NCBI RefSeq assembly: GCF_025561445.1
Contig: NZ_CP095096.1
Span: forward strand, 1,777,822 to 1,841,821
Direction of reading: 5' to 3'
From: Staphylococcus sp. IVB6181
Lineage (GTDB): Bacteria > Bacillota > Bacilli > Staphylococcales > Staphylococcaceae
Length of the DNA stretch: 64,000 nt
Under the pieces are notes generated by a model. It was given only the letters and a program-made list of their open reading frames with translations, searched no databases and was not told where the DNA came from. The translations under genes were made by a program, and so were the position numbers. Shown here in pieces: positions 50,301 through 61,785 of this stretch (positions within the stretch are counted from its first letter, which is position 1; each line of letters begins with the position of its first letter).

Positions 50301-50867
50301 TAGGTTTTCTTCTGTTTGATCCAGTTTTTGAACCGAAGCTGCTTTACGCTTTTTATATTTCAAGACCCCTGCTGATTCTTCGATGATTTGACGTCGATCG
50401 ACAGGTTTCGCATTTAATATTTCATCTACACGGCCTTGCGAGATAATACTGAAAGCCTCTTTTCCTAAACCTGAATCCAGGAAAAGATCGATAATATCTT
50501 TTAAGCGTGCACGGTCATTATTTAAATAATATGCACTTTCACCGCTGCGATACAATCTGCGTGTCACGATGATTTCATCTTGTTCGACATTCAGCTGATG
50601 GGCGTAATTATCTAGTTTTAATCGTACTTCTGCATAATTTTGAGCTTTACGATGTTCGGCACCGGAAAAAATAATATCTTCCATTTTAGAACCGCGCAGA
50701 GACTTAGCTGATTGTTCACCTAAGACCCATTTAATCGCATCAGTGATATTACTTTTGCCACTACCGTTTGGACCAACAATCGCCGTCACACCTTGATCAA
50801 AGTGGACTTCTGTTTGTTCTGCAAACGATTTGAATCCAAATGCATTAATTGATTTTAAATAAACCAT
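47298..50867 (-). CDS. smc: Chromosome segregation ATPase SMC
   Basis: 1189-residue condensin subunit for chromosome compaction. N-terminal Walker [10 protein letters not shown], long coiled-coil arms (about 165-500 and 680-1020) around a hinge (about 515-640, with [11 protein letters not shown] and Gly-rich [11 protein letters not shown]), and a C-terminal head with signature [17 protein letters not shown] and Walker [16 protein letters not shown] at 50865-50867 follows GGGAG at a long spacing. It lies 40 nt after rnc. Confidence 0.97.
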   Translation of the reverse strand: MVYLKSINAFGFKSFAEQTEVHFDQGVTAIVGPNGSGKSNITDAIKWVLGEQSAKSLRGSKMEDIIFSGAEHRKAQNYAEVRLKLDNYAHQLNVEQDEIIVTRRLYRSGESAYYLNNDRARLKDIIDLFLDSGLGKEAFSIISQGRVDEILNAKPVDRRQIIEESAGVLKYKKRKAASVQKLDQTEENLNRVEDILYDLEGRVEPLREEAAIAKEYQHLSQEMKKSDVLVTVHDINEYNETIHKADERLNVLKSQQAQKEADKNSYSRTLSKYKAELNQKNDEIERLNYELVQTTEAAEKLSGQLNVLEERKRNQSQTNARYEEEQEALKAQEIQLIEEKAHAEEEKQALQEKQKALSAEIKKLEDQLYVADGDHEEELEAIKNDYYDLMSAQSEVNNDIRFLQRTIEENEAKQDRLDSRLLEAFNQLKAIQSEINTLSKQHQEKQQAFEELEKQLKSCEAELTKSKNQQNADEEKLYQAYRYTDKLKAKIESLNSREEDYTYFFNGVKHVLKAKDSQLSGIHGAVAEIIEVPSELTTAIETALGASMQHIIVDNEKDGRQAIAYLKQNRLGRATFLPLNVIQPRRLSSDIMHTAQQAAGFMGIASDLIQVDQQYNNIIYNLLGNTIIVDDLKHANDLAQAIRYRTRIVTLEGDIVNPGGSMTGGGQRQTKSILAQRDELTQLRAQLKDYEQQTAQFEQEVQKTKAHANELSENYLHISKSYNTAKQEMHDLALELDRLRKSEAHLKNEHEEFEFEKNDGYQSATSRETLETKEQEKQEIAKKLQALEQQIENLTQLSKEGKANSAQLQQQLHQKQSDLAVIKERSKTQRQALERLANQITQNQQQQEKLEEDIALFNSDEVTGQKAFETIQKDIKAKQEEKEALSEKLSTLKTERQEINASIDDFDSKLQEAHRDILSIENSYQDIKAEQSKLDVLISHCIDHLTDDYHLTFEAAKDMYEQDEPIDALRQKVKLTKMSIEELGPVNLNAIQQFEEVNERFTFLDEQRTDLREAKATLEQIILEMDQAVMERFKTTFHAVQGYFSEVFKSLFGGGYAELKLTDDDYLTAGVDIIVQPPGKKLQHLSLLSGGERALSAIALLFALLKVRSAPFVILDEVEAALDEANVIRYANYLRQLSEKTQFIVITHRKGTMEAADRLYGITMQESGVSKLVSVNLNTIDEVLKEEQE

Positions 50868-50907
50868 ACTTCACTCGTTCTCCCTGTCGCTGCAATCAGC
50901 AGCTTGT

Positions 50908-51639
50908 TCATTGTTTCTGTTTCATCTCTGTATAAGCCTTTTCAGCGGCTTTTTGTTCTGATTCTTTCTTCGTTCTGCCTTGTCCCTCCGCAATGGCTTC
51001 GCCTTCTAATAACACTTCAGACGTAAATAGTCGGTGGTGTGCAGGACCTTCTTCATGTATCAAGCGGTACGTCACGCTGCCTTTGTTCAGACGATGGATA
51101 TACTCTTGGAATTGTGTTTTAAAGTCGATAACACCCATCAATGCATTATCTTCTACATACGGGAAGATAACAACTTGTGCAAAATGCCAGACTGCATCTA
51201 AACCTTGGTCTAAATACAAGGCACCTACAAAAGCTTCAAATGCATCTGATACCAATGACGGTCTTGTACGGCCGCCGGTTTTCTCTTCGCCTTTGCCGAG
51301 TAGGATAAGTTCGTTTAATTCGATTTTATTCGCAAATATTACAAGTGAGGGTTCACAAACGATGGTCGCGCGCATTTTTGTAAGATTGCCTTCAGGCAGC
51401 TGTGGATACTTATCAAATAAATAGCGTGAAACCGTCAATTCTAATACCGCATCTCCAAGAAACTCCAGACGCTCATTATGCGCCAGACGATCCATATTAA
51501 AATCATTAATAAAACTTGAATGTGAAAATGCTTGCTGATAGAGAGGTAAATTATCATATGAGAGTTGCAATGCATGCATTTTATTCGCAAACTTTTCGTT
51601 AAAAGCTTGCAACAATGCATCTTTCTTATGTTTGGCCAA
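50908..51639 (-). CDS. rnc: Ribonuclease III
   Basis: Cuts double-stranded RNA in rRNA precursors and antisense pairs. The 243-residue protein has the catalytic signature [15 protein letters not shown] and a C-terminal double-stranded RNA-binding domain ([11 protein letters not shown] to the end). The start is TTG (51637-51639), with GGAGG seven bases upstream; no closer ATG fits. It leads the rnc-smc-ftsY-ylxM-ffh series. Confidence 0.96.
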   Translation of the reverse strand: MAKHKKDALLQAFNEKFANKMHALQLSYDNLPLYQQAFSHSSFINDFNMDRLAHNERLEFLGDAVLELTVSRYLFDKYPQLPEGNLTKMRATIVCEPSLVIFANKIELNELILLGKGEEKTGGRTRPSLVSDAFEAFVGALYLDQGLDAVWHFAQVVIFPYVEDNALMGVIDFKTQFQEYIHRLNKGSVTYRLIHEEGPAHHRLFTSEVLLEGEAIAEGQGRTKKESEQKAAEKAYTEMKQKQ

Positions 51640-51726
51640 AAAAAGACCTCCTTTGATTATTTCAAAACGAACGATGTCGTTAAATTGCTTATGTGTCCCA
51701 TTTTACGTGAATTTCAAGCAAAACAA

Positions 51727-51763
51727 AAGAAAAATCTGAGTCGGTCAAAGAGACGACTCAGAT
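51727..51763 (-). terminator. Terminator after acpP
   Basis: A 10-bp perfect stem (atctgagtcg 51734-51743, cgactcagat 51754-51763) with a 10-nt loop is followed on the minus strand by TTTTTC. Confidence 0.9.
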
Positions 51764-51774
51764 AGTATTGTTCA

Positions 51775-52008
51775 TTATTTTTCAAGGTTGTTGATGAAAT
51801 TAACTGCGTCACCAACTGTATTGATTTTTTCAGCTTCTTCATCTGGAATTTCAGTACCAAATTCGTCTTCTAATTCCATAACTAATTCCGCGATATCAAG
51901 TGAGTCAGCGCCTAAATCATCTTTGAAAGATGCATCTTCAGTTACTTTGTCAGCATCAACACCTAAACGGTCAACGATGATATCTTTAACTTTATCGAAG
52001 TTTTCCAC
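51775..52008 (-). CDS. acpP: Acyl carrier protein
   Basis: 77-residue acidic carrier of fatty acyl chains; the phosphopantetheine attachment Ser36 is in [13 protein letters not shown]. The start is GTG (52006-52008) after GGAGGTG. It ends the plsX-fabD-fabG-acpP group, with a hairpin between fabG and this gene, and has its own likely -10 (TATAAT) in the 52050-52060 area. Confidence 0.97.
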   Translation of the reverse strand: MENFDKVKDIIVDRLGVDADKVTEDASFKDDLGADSLDIAELVMELEDEFGTEIPDEEAEKINTVGDAVNFINNLEK

Positions 52009-52075
52009 GTCGATTCACCTCCTTTAACAAGCCTATATGACTCTATTATTTTCCCATTATATCATTAAGAATACA

Positions 52076-52110
52076 AGTGGGATAGCTCCATAAAATAGTG
52101 TAATCCCACT
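52076..52110 (-). other. Hairpin between fabG and acpP
   Basis: An 8-bp perfect stem (agtgggat 52076-52083, atcccact 52103-52110) with a 19-nt loop lies just after the fabG stop. No clear U-tract follows it on the minus strand. It may be a partial terminator. Confidence 0.4.
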
Positions 52111-52132
52111 ACTTCTCATGATTTAACGGCAA

Positions 52133-52876
52133 TTATTCCATAAACATACCGCCATTGACATGGATTGTTTGGCCGGTAATGTATTTTGCTTTGTCAGATG
52201 CTAAGAAAGATACTGTGTTCGCAATATCTGTATCTTGACCAAAGCGGCCTAATGGAATTTGGCCTTTCATTTGTTCTTTAATGTCATCGCTTAAAGCATC
52301 TGTCATATCAGAAACAATAAATCCAGGTGCTACAGCATTCACTGTAATATTACGTGAAGCAAGTTCGCGGGCTACAGATTTTGTTAATCCGATAACACCT
52401 GCTTTTGTCGCAACATAGTTTGTTTGACCCGGGTTGCCGACAGCACCTACTACACTAGATAAGTTGATGATTGCACCGCTTCTTTGTTTCATCATTTGAC
52501 GTGATACTTTTTGGATGCAGTTGAATGTACCTTTAAGGTTCGTATCAATTACGTCATCCCATTCTTGTTCTTTCATACGCATTAATAAGTTGTCGCGTGT
52601 GATACCTGCGTTATTAACCAGTACATCCACTGAACCGAATTGTTTTACGACTTCTTGAATCATGTCTTTGACTTCATCAGGGTTTGCGACATTCGCTTGG
52701 ATTGCGAAAGCTTCCACACCTTTAGCTTTGATTTCTTCTACGACTGCTTCTGCTTTTTCTTTGTTGCCGGCGTAGTTCACCGCAACATTATAACCGTCTT
52801 CTGCTAATTGCAGCGCAATACTGCGTCCAATTCCTCTAGAAGCTCCTGTTACTAATGCACTTTTACTCATGTTCAT
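52133..52876 (-). CDS. fabG: 3-oxoacyl-ACP reductase FabG
   Basis: NADPH-dependent reductase of fatty acid elongation; 247 residues, SDR family: cofactor loop [16 protein letters not shown] at about residue 88, and catalytic Ser-Tyr-Lys in [22 protein letters not shown]. Three in-frame ATGs lie close together; ATG at 52874-52876 (MNMSKSAL) fits AAGG spacing and the family N terminus. It overlaps fabD by 14 nt. Confidence 0.96.
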   Translation of the reverse strand: MNMSKSALVTGASRGIGRSIALQLAEDGYNVAVNYAGNKEKAEAVVEEIKAKGVEAFAIQANVANPDEVKDMIQEVVKQFGSVDVLVNNAGITRDNLLMRMKEQEWDDVIDTNLKGTFNCIQKVSRQMMKQRSGAIINLSSVVGAVGNPGQTNYVATKAGVIGLTKSVARELASRNITVNAVAPGFIVSDMTDALSDDIKEQMKGQIPLGRFGQDTDIANTVSFLASDKAKYITGQTIHVNGGMFME

Positions 52877-53789
52877 TCCATCCTTTGACATCTTCGAGTG
52901 TTTGAATCGAAGTTAATTTAACATCTCTGTTGATTTTCTTGATTAAACCGGATAATACTTTGCCTGGTCCGATTTCAATAAAGTGATCGACACCTTGTTC
53001 AATTAAATACTCTGTAGATTTAATAAACTGCACTGGAGAATACAATTGTTTCACCATGTTTTGTTTAATGACTTCTGCGTCTGTTTCTGCTTGTGCGTGA
53101 TAGTTTTGCACGACAGGAATTTCTGCATCATGCCATTCGAATTGATTGATATAGTCTTCAAAATCTTTCTCAATCACTTGCATCATAGAAGAGTGGAAAG
53201 GTCCTGAAACTTTTAACGGCATCACACGTTTTGCGCCTAAGGATTTACCTTGTTCAACAATTCTGTCGATAGCTGTTTTATGACCAGACACAACGACTTG
53301 ACCTGGCGAATTGATATTTGCCGGTTCAACAATAGAACCCTCTTCAGATAAATCTTCGCAGATTTTCGCAACTTCATCATAATCCAAACCAAGTACTGCA
53401 GCCATGCTGCCGACACCGCTTGGGAAAGCTTGTGCCATTAATTCCCCTCTTTTGCGTACGATTTTCACCGCATCTTCAAAAGAAAGTACTTTAGCCGCAA
53501 CTAAGCTTGAATATTCGCCGAGGCTATGTCCCATTGTATAATCTGCACCCAAATCATTCAAAGCATTAAACAATGCAATACTGTGTGTTAATAATGCAGG
53601 TTGTGTATTTTCAGTTTCACCGAGTTTGCCCTCTTCATCTGTGAACATTGTTTCTAATAAATCAAAGCCTGCTGCTTCTTGTGCAGCGTCTAATGTTTTT
53701 GTTGCATTTGTATCTTGTTGGTACAAGTCTTGTGCCATACCGACTTTTTGCGCACCTTGACCTGGAAAGATAATCGCTGTTTTACCCAT
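52863..53789 (-). CDS. fabD: Malonyl-CoA:ACP transacylase FabD
   Basis: Loads malonyl groups on ACP; 308 residues with [13 protein letters not shown], the nucleophile Ser in [11 protein letters not shown] and catalytic His in [10 protein letters not shown]. The GTG at 53798 is in frame, but ATG at 53787-53789 ([10 protein letters not shown]) fits the AGGTGG site. It overlaps plsX by 8 nt, so plsX, fabD and fabG are translationally coupled. Confidence 0.96.
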   Translation of the reverse strand: MGKTAIIFPGQGAQKVGMAQDLYQQDTNATKTLDAAQEAAGFDLLETMFTDEEGKLGETENTQPALLTHSIALFNALNDLGADYTMGHSLGEYSSLVAAKVLSFEDAVKIVRKRGELMAQAFPSGVGSMAAVLGLDYDEVAKICEDLSEEGSIVEPANINSPGQVVVSGHKTAIDRIVEQGKSLGAKRVMPLKVSGPFHSSMMQVIEKDFEDYINQFEWHDAEIPVVQNYHAQAETDAEVIKQNMVKQLYSPVQFIKSTEYLIEQGVDHFIEIGPGKVLSGLIKKINRDVKLTSIQTLEDVKGWNEHE

Positions 53790-54768
53790 TTTGTCCACCT
53801 ACCGTTTCTCTCATAATATCGACAATATGATTTTCTCCTGCGATTTTCGCTTGGCGAATTGCAGAATAAAATGCTCTTGCATTCGAGCTGCCGTGTGCTT
53901 TAACGACAATACCGTCTAAACCAAGCAGTACTGAACCGCCGTATTCAGCATAGTCCATTTTTTTCGTCATTTTATCTAAATCTTTTTTCAATACTAAAGC
54001 TGCAAGTTTGTTTTTGAAGTTGGCTAATAATGCAGATTTCAGCATTTTACCGATAGATTTCGCAGTACCTTCTAAGTTCTTTAAGACCATATTGCCTGTG
54101 AAGCCATCAGTAACCACAACATCTGCGGCATCTTCCATCAATGTTTTCGCTTCAACATTGCCTGAGAAATAGAAAGAAGGATCTTCTTTCATCAAATTAT
54201 AAGCTTCTTTCGTTAAGTTATTGCCTTTTTTAGGTTCCGTTCCGATGTTTAACAATGCTACTTTCGGTGCACCGATACCTCTGATTTTTTCAGCGTAAAT
54301 GTTGCCTAATTGCGCATATTGCAATAAATGTTCTGGTTTCGCATCCGCATTGGCACCGACATCTAAAAATACAAAGCCTTTGCCGGAAACAGTCGGAAGT
54401 GTCACCACTAATGCAGGTCGTGCTACACCTTTAATACGGCCCACAATGAAGAGTCCAGCAGACATCAGCGCGCCTGTATTGCCTGCAGAAACACATCCTG
54501 AAGCTTCCCCGTCTTTTACCGCTTGTGCCGCTCTGACCATAGAGCTGTCTTTCTTACGTTTAATGGCACGTACCGGCTCATCTTCCATTTCGATTTCTTC
54601 AGTAGTATGACGGAATTCCAAGCGCTCATGCTTGATTGTGCACTGTGCTTCATCTCCGAATAAAATAATATGTAAATCTGGGAAGTCGTTCAACGCTTTT
54701 TCTACCGCTTCTAAAACGATACCAGGCGCGTCATCTCCGCCCATCATATCAATGGCTAATGTCACCAT
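53782..54768 (-). CDS. plsX: Phosphate acyltransferase PlsX
   Basis: Makes acyl-phosphate from acyl-ACP for phospholipid synthesis; 328 residues with [11 protein letters not shown] at the N terminus, [11 protein letters not shown] and [16 protein letters not shown]. The frame is open to 54909, inside fapR; ATG at 54766-54768 follows GGAG and matches family length. It lies 7 nt after fapR and belongs to its regulon. Confidence 0.96.
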   Translation of the reverse strand: MVTLAIDMMGGDDAPGIVLEAVEKALNDFPDLHIILFGDEAQCTIKHERLEFRHTTEEIEMEDEPVRAIKRKKDSSMVRAAQAVKDGEASGCVSAGNTGALMSAGLFIVGRIKGVARPALVVTLPTVSGKGFVFLDVGANADAKPEHLLQYAQLGNIYAEKIRGIGAPKVALLNIGTEPKKGNNLTKEAYNLMKEDPSFYFSGNVEAKTLMEDAADVVVTDGFTGNMVLKNLEGTAKSIGKMLKSALLANFKNKLAALVLKKDLDKMTKKMDYAEYGGSVLLGLDGIVVKAHGSSNARAFYSAIRQAKIAGENHIVDIMRETVGGQNG

Positions 54769-54775
54769 CTCGTGA

Positions 54776-55333
54776 TCACTCCTCATTATAATAATACATT
54801 TTGAATGTACCTCTGAATACGCATTTATCTTTAACATATGACGATACTGCAACCGTAATATATTTTGATCCGAAATCAACCACTTGTGCAAAAGCATGTA
54901 CGGTATCATGCAATTTCACTTGTTTTAAAAAGTTGACTTGGCTTTCTCTTGTCAGCACCATATTCTTTTGAATCAATGCTACACATAATGAATTGGCTTG
55001 TGCAAACAATATATGTCCGCGTGCAATATCATTACGTGTAAAGACCGAATCTTCCGTAATATAAATCAAAGATTCAGCAGTGACATTTGGTTCTACCCGA
55101 ATCAAGTCACCGATAATTTCATTCCCTTCAATTGCACGAATATGTTTGTAGTTATGTTCTGCTACAGACTTAATTCGTTTGCGCAATTCCGGTATTTTCA
55201 AGTAAGTTCTATCCAGTCTTATCGTTTGGATACTGACAGAAAATAAATCGCTCAACTCATTATCAGTCATAAAGGGGTTCTCTTGCAGACGTTGTTTGAT
55301 TGCATCACGGCGCTCTTGTTTTTTCAACTTCAT
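54776..55333 (-). CDS. fapR: Fatty acid/phospholipid biosynthesis repressor FapR
   Basis: Represses fatty acid and phospholipid genes; malonyl-CoA releases it. It has 185 residues: an N-terminal HTH ([19 protein letters not shown]) and a C-terminal hot-dog malonyl-CoA domain ([27 protein letters not shown]). ATG at 55331-55333 ([12 protein letters not shown]) follows GGGGG; the upstream open frame is rejected. Its own operator lies just upstream. Confidence 0.95.
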   Translation of the reverse strand: MKLKKQERRDAIKQRLQENPFMTDNELSDLFSVSIQTIRLDRTYLKIPELRKRIKSVAEHNYKHIRAIEGNEIIGDLIRVEPNVTAESLIYITEDSVFTRNDIARGHILFAQANSLCVALIQKNMVLTRESQVNFLKQVKLHDTVHAFAQVVDFGSKYITVAVSSYVKDKCVFRGTFKMYYYNEE

Positions 55334-55349
55334 TGCTTTACCCCCTAAT

Positions 55350-55366
55350 TTAGTACCAAGTCTTAA
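55350..55366 (-). promoter_or_regulatory. FapR operator
   Basis: The 17-nt imperfect inverted repeat TTAGTACcaaGTCTTAA (half sites TTAGTAC and TTAAGAC, 5 of 7 identical) has the length and form of FapR boxes. It overlaps the perfect 14-bp palindrome aagtcttaagactt (55358-55371), sits between the -10 and the fapR start, and is consistent with autorepression of fapR-plsX-fabD-fabG. Confidence 0.7.
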
Positions 55367-55379
55367 GACTTCCTTACAT

Positions 55380-55409
55380 ATCATATCATTTTCTCTTAAA
55401 ACAGCTCAA
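55380..55409 (-). promoter_or_regulatory. Promoter of the fapR operon
   Basis: On the minus strand TTGAGC (55404-55409) is 18 nt from TATGAT (55380-55385). The start point would fall at the edge of the FapR operator, so bound repressor would block initiation. Confidence 0.6.
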
Positions 55410-55548
55410 CAAAAAACACAACAGATTAATTAATTACAGTTTATCGAAATTAATCTGATGTGTCATGTATTGTCAGGCGCTATGAATTACATCGGCTAAT
55501 GATTTTGTGTGCCATTCATCCATCGCCTTGCATCTTATTCTGTTAGAT

Positions 55549-57603
55549 TTAATCAAAACTTGTGTGTAACAGATTTTGTTCTACGAAGTTGCGCAGAATG
55601 TCATACTGCTCTGTAAAGAAAGCGCCGGATTGAATCAATTCAGCTGCTTCATCTCTTGCTACTTCTAACATACGATAATCTTCAACGATATTCGCCACTA
55701 AAAAGTCCGGCAATCCGCTTTGTTTCACACCAAAGAAATCACCTGGACCGCGCATTTCCAAATCACTTTCGCTCAGTTCGAAACCATCTGTAGTTTGCGT
55801 CATGATATTCATACGCTCAATACCAGTTTCGGTTTTCGGCGATGCGATCAAAACACAATAACTTTGATGTTCGCTGCGTCCGACTCGGCCGCGTAATTGG
55901 TGGAGCGTGGAGAGTCCGAAACGGTCTGCATCATAAATAATCATAAACGTCGCATTAGGGACGTTTACCCCCACTTCCACTACAGTCGTCGAAACTAAAA
56001 TATCGATTTCATGTCGATTAAACCGCTGCATGACATCATCTTTATCATCCGCATGCATTTTACCATGCAATAATCCGACACGGCCGACACCATAATGCTG
56101 CTCCAGCGATTCATATAATTCAATCACATTTTGTACATCTTCCAAATGTTCTGAGCTTTCAATCAGCGGACTGATAACATAAGCTTGTCTGCCTTTATTC
56201 AGTTCAGCTGTCATTTGATTCAAGACAGATTCATACGCTTCATGTTTTGCCCACATGGTCTTAATCGGTTTTCGTCCTTTTGGCAATTGTTTGATAGAAG
56301 ATACATCCATTTCTCCAAATACTGAAATGGCTAACGTTCTAGGAATCGGTGTCGCAGTCATAAACAATACATTCGTCATCGCACCTTTTTCTCTTAAGGC
56401 TTGACGCTGATTGACACCAAAACGGTGCTGTTCATCCGTAATCACTAATCCGACATTTTTAAACGACACATCATCTTGAATCAAAGCATGTGTTCCGATT
56501 AAGCAATCAATTGTACCGTTTTCTAATTGCTCTAATAATAATCTGCGTTTCTTGCCTTTGACCGATCCTGTAAGCAAAGCAACGTTCATGCGATCGCCGA
56601 ACAGTTTTGTTAAACTTTCTGCATGCTGTTCTGCTAAGATTTCAGTCGGTACCATGAGTGCAGATTGATAGCCGGCAGTTTTTAACGCATACATACAAAG
56701 TGCTGCGACTACAGTTTTACCTGAACCTACATCCCCTTGCAGCAAGCGGTGCATTCGTATCGGTGCTTTTAAATCTCTGAAGATTTCATTCACCGCTGTT
56801 TTTTGCGCGTCTGTTAATTCAAACGGCAAATCATCGATAAATCCTTTGACTTTGTTTAAATCATAATCGATTTCAATCGCATCATCGCTTGCTTTTTCAA
56901 GGCGATTCAGCCACTGCATACGCAGCTCGAATAAGAATAACTCTGTAAAGGCATATGTTCTGCGTGCTTTTAATAATGCTTTTTTATTATCCGCATAATG
57001 CAGCGCTCGGATAGTTGAAGCGAGTGATTCTAATTTATATTTTTCGCGCAGTTCATCTGACAGCCATTCTTTGATTTCTATATCATCTAATACTTTGCGG
57101 ATAATATCTCTCAAAGTTTTTTGTTTAATGCCTTCTTTGATGCGGTAGACCGGTTCAAGCTGTTCTTGGTCTTGGCTCATATCCGGCTGTTCTGTGGTAT
57201 ACATACGCATACCATTGATTTCTTGTTTGCCGCGGTTCCATTTGCCTTTAATAGTCACATGGTCGTGCAGATTGACTTTCTTTTTCAAATAAGGCTGATT
57301 GAAGAAGACCGCTTTCACCGCAATATTATTTACCATTAAATGCAGTGTTACTTTTGAACGGTTTCTTCCAAAAAAAGCGACAGTGGGCGTAGTATACACT
57401 TCGCCGACCACTGTCACGGTTGATTGATCTTCTGCTTCATTTAAATCTACTACGCTGTTATCTTCATAGCGTACAGGCAAATAAAGCACTAAATCTTCTA
57501 CGTCATATATATTCAGTTCATTTAATACACCGATTCGCTTCGGACCAAGTCCTTTGATTTGATCCAGCGAATAAGGTTGATCAATGAGGTTTACTTTAGT
57601 CAT
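55549..57603 (-). CDS. recG: ATP-dependent DNA helicase RecG
   Basis: Remodels stalled replication forks and Holliday junctions. The 684-residue protein has an N-terminal wedge/OB domain (about 60-150), helicase motif [14 protein letters not shown], motif II DEQHRFG, motif [14 protein letters not shown] and motif [17 protein letters not shown] at 57601-57603 follows GGTGATT, 2 nt after sdaAA. It is last of the sdaAB-sdaAA-recG run. Confidence 0.97.
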   Translation of the reverse strand: MTKVNLIDQPYSLDQIKGLGPKRIGVLNELNIYDVEDLVLYLPVRYEDNSVVDLNEAEDQSTVTVVGEVYTTPTVAFFGRNRSKVTLHLMVNNIAVKAVFFNQPYLKKKVNLHDHVTIKGKWNRGKQEINGMRMYTTEQPDMSQDQEQLEPVYRIKEGIKQKTLRDIIRKVLDDIEIKEWLSDELREKYKLESLASTIRALHYADNKKALLKARRTYAFTELFLFELRMQWLNRLEKASDDAIEIDYDLNKVKGFIDDLPFELTDAQKTAVNEIFRDLKAPIRMHRLLQGDVGSGKTVVAALCMYALKTAGYQSALMVPTEILAEQHAESLTKLFGDRMNVALLTGSVKGKKRRLLLEQLENGTIDCLIGTHALIQDDVSFKNVGLVITDEQHRFGVNQRQALREKGAMTNVLFMTATPIPRTLAISVFGEMDVSSIKQLPKGRKPIKTMWAKHEAYESVLNQMTAELNKGRQAYVISPLIESSEHLEDVQNVIELYESLEQHYGVGRVGLLHGKMHADDKDDVMQRFNRHEIDILVSTTVVEVGVNVPNATFMIIYDADRFGLSTLHQLRGRVGRSEHQSYCVLIASPKTETGIERMNIMTQTTDGFELSESDLEMRGPGDFFGVKQSGLPDFLVANIVEDYRMLEVARDEAAELIQSGAFFTEQYDILRNFVEQNLLHTSFD

Positions 57604-57605
57604 GT

Positions 57606-58475
57606 TTAATCACCAAATATTTGTTGTTTTAAGCGTTGGCCGGTTGGTGTTCCAGCGAGTCCGCCGCGTCCTGTTTCACGCAGTGCTGAAGGCATCGTCT
57701 GCCCGATGCGATACATTGCAAAAATCACTTCGTCTGTAGGAATACGCGATGAAACGCCTGCAAGTGCCATATCCGCTGACACAATTGCATTCGAAGCCCC
57801 TGCTGCATTACGTTTCACACAAGGCACTTCAACCAATCCCGCTACCGGGTCACATACTAAACCTAGCATATTTTTCATACAAATTGCAAAAGCTTCAGCT
57901 GATTGCTGCGGCGTGCCGCCGGCCATTTCAACCGTTGCAGCTGCAGCCATCGCTGCGGCTGAACCGACTTCTGCTTGGCATCCGCCTGCAGCACCTGAAA
58001 TCGAAGCATTATTTGCTACGACAAAGCCGAAAGCACCAGCAGTTAATAAAAAGTTCAGCATGTCTTTATGAGAAGGGTTGAAGCGGTGCTTAATCGCAAA
58101 TAACACCCCAGGAACGACACCTGCAGAGCCGGCAGTCGGTGTTGCACAGATTTTCCCCATCGCCGCATTCACTTCATTCGTCGCAACTGCTTTGCTGACC
58201 GCATCTAATAAGATTGGTCCGGAAAGTGCTTGTCCGCTTTCTAAATACTTTTTAATTAAAACAGCGTCGCCTCCTGTTAATCCAGTGGTCGAGGTCACAC
58301 CATTCAAACCTTCATCCAACGCATTTTCCATCGTTTTAAAATGATGACCCATACCTTCATATACTTCATCAGCCGATACCCCGGTTACTGACATTTCTTG
58401 TTCCAGCATAATTTCATGAATGGCTTTGCCTTCTGTTTCACATCTCTCTACTAATTCTTCAACAGTCTTAAACAT
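57606..58475 (-). CDS. sdaAA: L-serine dehydratase, alpha subunit
   Basis: Iron-sulfur enzyme turning serine into pyruvate and ammonia. The 289-residue subunit carries the cluster cysteines seen in [29 protein letters not shown] and [17 protein letters not shown] at 58473-58475 ([12 protein letters not shown]) follows GGAGGGGG; the ATG at 58493 is inside that site. It is 19 nt after sdaAB, forming the two-subunit enzyme. Confidence 0.94.
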   Translation of the reverse strand: MFKTVEELVERCETEGKAIHEIMLEQEMSVTGVSADEVYEGMGHHFKTMENALDEGLNGVTSTTGLTGGDAVLIKKYLESGQALSGPILLDAVSKAVATNEVNAAMGKICATPTAGSAGVVPGVLFAIKHRFNPSHKDMLNFLLTAGAFGFVVANNASISGAAGGCQAEVGSAAAMAAAATVEMAGGTPQQSAEAFAICMKNMLGLVCDPVAGLVEVPCVKRNAAGASNAIVSADMALAGVSSRIPTDEVIFAMYRIGQTMPSALRETGRGGLAGTPTGQRLKQQIFGD

Positions 58476-58494
58476 GTGTATGCCCCCTCCCATA

Positions 58495-59157
58495 TTAACC
58501 TTCCATCAATGAAACAGCTGTCACGCCGTCCACCGCTCTGATTTTATTAAGTATTGCTTCATCTGGTTCTTCATCTAATTCGCACGTCATTAACGCAGAA
58601 TCCCCTTTTTCTTTACGCGCGACTTGCATGGACCCTACATTGATACTCGCATCGCCTAATATATTCGTCACACGTCCGATGGTGCCGAATGTATCGCGGT
58701 GAAAGACTAATAATGTAGGATAATTGCCTGAAATACTGATTGGGAATCCATTGACGGCGACAATTTCAATTTTACCGCCGCCGATAGAGACGCCTTCTAC
58801 AGAAATGGTTTTATCACCTTTAGTCATACTCAGCACTGTGGTATTCGGATGCGGCTTATCTTCATGCATCTCGATAAAGTTGACCTTCATCCCTTCAGCC
58901 GCTGCCGTTGCTAAACTGGTTTTAATACGATCATCATCGGTATCATAACCTAACAATCCGCCCACTAAAGCAACATCCGTACCATGACCGCGATAAGTTT
59001 CCATAAACGAACCGTATAAATAAATATCGACACGTTCCGGAAAATCGTCGAATAAGTCCCGTGCGACTAATCCGATTCTTACAGCCCCTGCTGTATGTGA
59101 TGATGACGGTCCTACCATAGTCGGCCCGATAATATCAAAGACACTTTTAAACTTCAT
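58495..59157 (-). CDS. sdaAB: L-serine dehydratase, beta subunit
   Basis: Partner of SdaAA, 220 residues: N-terminal domain (FDIIGPTMVGPSSSHTAGAVRI) and a C-terminal ACT-type domain (LLVFHRDTFGTIGRVTNIL) that probably senses serine. ATG at 59155-59157 follows GGGGGAG. First gene of the sdaAB-sdaAA-recG run; the gap up to the fakA terminator (59158-59332) should hold its promoter, but I could not choose one with confidence. Confidence 0.94.
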   Translation of the reverse strand: MKFKSVFDIIGPTMVGPSSSHTAGAVRIGLVARDLFDDFPERVDIYLYGSFMETYRGHGTDVALVGGLLGYDTDDDRIKTSLATAAAEGMKVNFIEMHEDKPHPNTTVLSMTKGDKTISVEGVSIGGGKIEIVAVNGFPISISGNYPTLLVFHRDTFGTIGRVTNILGDASINVGSMQVARKEKGDSALMTCELDEEPDEAILNKIRAVDGVTAVSLMEG

Positions 59158-59332
59158 TGAAACTCCCCCTTACTCCATTGTTTTATTTTATTATTGCAAC
59201 TATTTCAAATATTATAACAATTTATCTGACAAAATAGTACTATTTTTCATTTCCTTCTCGCAAAATCGAGTTGAATACATTCTAATACTGCATTTAAAGC
59301 TTATATATTTTGTATTGTTATGACTTCACACA

Positions 59333-59372
59333 GAAAAATTCACTTAGGCTGTCCTTTGAACCTAAGTGAATT
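59333..59372 (-). terminator. Terminator after fakA
   Basis: A 12-bp perfect stem (aattcacttagg 59337-59348, cctaagtgaatt 59361-59372) with a 12-nt loop is followed on the minus strand by TTTTTC. Confidence 0.88.
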
Positions 59373-59402
59373 CATTACATCTCTGCTATGTGATTTTCAA
59401 TC

Positions 59403-61049
59403 TTATTCAACGGAGAATAAATACGGATAAATCGGTTGATCTCCGACTTGTTCATCTACTTCAACATCAGGATACTCTTCTTCTAACCACTCTGTTAAAG
59501 CTTCTGTTGTTTCTGATTCTGCTTCTTCTCCTGTAAGTACAGTGACAATTTCAGAATCATCATCAATCATATTTGCTAATAGAGCTTGAGCTGCTTCTAA
59601 TTGTGTTGTTTCGCTCGCAACGATTTTACCTTCTTTAAGGCCCATAAATTCGCCTTCTTTAATCGCAATACCGTCAATTGTAGTATTACGCACCGCATTC
59701 GTAATCGCACCTGAAACAACATCATTTAAAGCTTCAGTCATTGTAGCTTGATTATCTTCTAATGCTGCGTCTGGTAAATAATGGAATAATGCTGCGATAC
59801 CTTGCGGAATAGATTTTGTCGGAATCACGACTGTATCTGCTTCAACAATTTCAGCTGCTTGGTCGCTTGTCATTTGAATGTTTTTATTGTTCGGTAAAAT
59901 AATTGCTTTTTTCGCACCTGATTGTTCCATGACTTTCACAATATCTTCCGTTGAAGGGTTCATTGTTTGACCGCCATTGATAATAGATGTTGCGCCCATA
60001 GATTTGAAGATTTCAGAAATACCTTCGCCCATAGAAATCGCAATAATTGCTGTTTCTACTTGTTCAGCGTTATTATTTTCTGCTTTCTTCTCTTTATTGA
60101 CCACATTACGGTGTTGTTCACGCATGTTTTCAGCTTTGACTTTAATTAATTCGCCATATTCTTGGCCATAATTAAAGACTTCGCCTGGATGTTCAGAGTG
60201 AACATGGACTTTTACAATCTCATCATCATTAATTACTAGTAATGAGTCGCCGAACTTCGTCATATCTTGACGGAATTCTTGTTCATCGAATGGACGTTTG
60301 TTTTTATCGAAACGTACCATCATTTCAGTACAGTAACCATATACAATATCTTCAGTATTGATAATACCTGAGAAATCATGGTCATCGTTAACGAAAGTTT
60401 CTGTATCCAGTTTAGGTGCAGCAGCTTCTACTTTTTCACCTTTCAAACCTTTTAAGAAACCTTCATACACACATAATAAACCTTTACCGCCGCTGTCTAC
60501 GACACCGACTTCTTTTAATACCGGTAATTGGTTCGGTGTATTATCTAAAGCAATACCGCCTTGTTCGATAATAGCTTCTAATACTTCTGTACAATCTTCT
60601 GTTTGTTTTGCTTTCTCTACACCAGCTTTAGCCGCTTCTTTGGCTACAGTTAAGATTGTTCCTTCTACTGGTTTCATCACTGCTTTATAAGCTGTATCGA
60701 TACCTGCTTCAAAGCTTTCTGCGAATGCTTTCGCATCCACTGTTTCATAATCTTCCATGTTTTGGCAGAAGCCTCTGAAGATTTGCGAAAGAATTACACC
60801 TGAATTCCCGCGTGCACCCATAAGCAAGCCTTTTGAGAAAGTCTTCCCTAAAGCGCCAATGTGATGAGATGCATTATGTTCGACTTCTTCTCTCCCTGAA
60901 GTCATTGTCAGATTCATGTTCGTACCTGTATCGCCGTCTGGAACAGGATAAACATTTAATGCATTGATTACCTCTGCATTATTAGATAAATTTTGTGCCC
61001 CTTGGATTACCATATCGGCAAATAATTTACCATCTATTTTGCTGATCAT
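59403..61049 (-). CDS. fakA: Fatty acid kinase catalytic subunit FakA
   Basis: Phosphorylates exogenous fatty acids bound to FakB so they can enter phospholipids; it also affects virulence regulation in S. aureus. The 548-residue protein has the DhaL-like kinase domain at the N terminus ([26 protein letters not shown]) and a C-terminal FakB-binding part ([23 protein letters not shown]). Two ATGs are adjacent; the second (61047-61049) fits the S. aureus N terminus MISKI and better SD spacing. It is 12 nt after yloU. Confidence 0.95.
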   Translation of the reverse strand: MISKIDGKLFADMVIQGAQNLSNNAEVINALNVYPVPDGDTGTNMNLTMTSGREEVEHNASHHIGALGKTFSKGLLMGARGNSGVILSQIFRGFCQNMEDYETVDAKAFAESFEAGIDTAYKAVMKPVEGTILTVAKEAAKAGVEKAKQTEDCTEVLEAIIEQGGIALDNTPNQLPVLKEVGVVDSGGKGLLCVYEGFLKGLKGEKVEAAAPKLDTETFVNDDHDFSGIINTEDIVYGYCTEMMVRFDKNKRPFDEQEFRQDMTKFGDSLLVINDDEIVKVHVHSEHPGEVFNYGQEYGELIKVKAENMREQHRNVVNKEKKAENNNAEQVETAIIAISMGEGISEIFKSMGATSIINGGQTMNPSTEDIVKVMEQSGAKKAIILPNNKNIQMTSDQAAEIVEADTVVIPTKSIPQGIAALFHYLPDAALEDNQATMTEALNDVVSGAITNAVRNTTIDGIAIKEGEFMGLKEGKIVASETTQLEAAQALLANMIDDDSEIVTVLTGEEAESETTEALTEWLEEEYPDVEVDEQVGDQPIYPYLFSVE

Positions 61050-61061
61050 CATGTCGTCCTC

Positions 61062-61436
61062 CTAATGTTTCTTGCCGTAATTATTCATACGTACACCCTG
61101 TACATAAATATTGATTGAATTCACTTTTAGATTTAATGTTTTTTCCAAAGTATATTTAACAGTAGATTGCACATTATTCGCAACTTCTGAAATTTTGATT
61201 CCGTAACTTACAATAATATACATATCAATGTCGATTGCTTTATCATGCGAACGCACCACGATTCCGCGTGCATAATTCTCATGACCTAAAATTTCCGCAA
61301 TCCCATCTCTTACTTGTTGTTTGGATGCCATTCCGACAATACCATAACATTCTACGGCTTTTCCGCCTACTACTGATGCGATCACTTCGTTTGAAACGTC
61401 AATATTGCCGTATTCATTGGTAATTTCTAATGTCAT
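61062..61436 (-). CDS. yloU: Asp23/Gls24-family protein YloU
   Basis: 124-residue Asp23-family domain (ITNEYGNIDVSNEVIASVVG; a C-terminal VNSINIYVQGVRM). Members are abundant cytoplasmic proteins tied to the membrane and envelope stress. ATG at 61434-61436 follows AAGGAGG. It is co-transcribed with fakA in many Firmicutes; its role there is unknown. Confidence 0.9.
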   Translation of the reverse strand: MTLEITNEYGNIDVSNEVIASVVGGKAVECYGIVGMASKQQVRDGIAEILGHENYARGIVVRSHDKAIDIDMYIIVSYGIKISEVANNVQSTVKYTLEKTLNLKVNSINIYVQGVRMNNYGKKH

Positions 61437-61785
61437 TATGAGTTCCTCCTTAAGATAGGTCTAACAAGCACATTTAAAAGGCTTGTATCCATTACTTACT
61501 ATTATATAATGAATAGCGTAATAATGCCTTTTTTTCAATGCCGGATAACTCTGGCACATCCCTTTAATTCAATTGAGTGGGTGATGAAGTCCACATAATT
61601 GCTTTTAAAGTAAAACGCATACATAGACATTTACAAATTATAACACAATTTTGTTCTTTATTTAGAATAACTTAAAAAATTCTTGCACTGCAACAAATTT
61701 TGGTTGCCAATTTGTGAAATCTGTGCTAAATTAGGAAAGTATATCATAAGTCCGTGTGTTTATATTTATTAAAGGAGGTACTTTC
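61437..61785. other. Divergent intergenic region between yloU and rpmB
   Basis: About 350 nt, AT-rich, serving both directions. Toward yloU there is an extended -10 (TGTTATAAT on the minus strand, 61637-61645), which would leave a leader of roughly 190 nt, and a closer TATAAT near 61506. Toward rpmB there is the promoter listed separately. I see no convincing riboswitch or small gene in it. Confidence 0.5.
61704..61732 (+). promoter_or_regulatory. Promoter of rpmB
   Basis: TTGCCA (61704-61709) and TAAATT (61727-61732) are 17 nt apart on the plus strand, about 50 nt before the rpmB start. Confidence 0.65.

Noticed and set aside
53790-53798. GTG upstream start for FabD
   Set aside because: The codon belongs to the AGGTGG ribosome binding site of the ATG at 53789.
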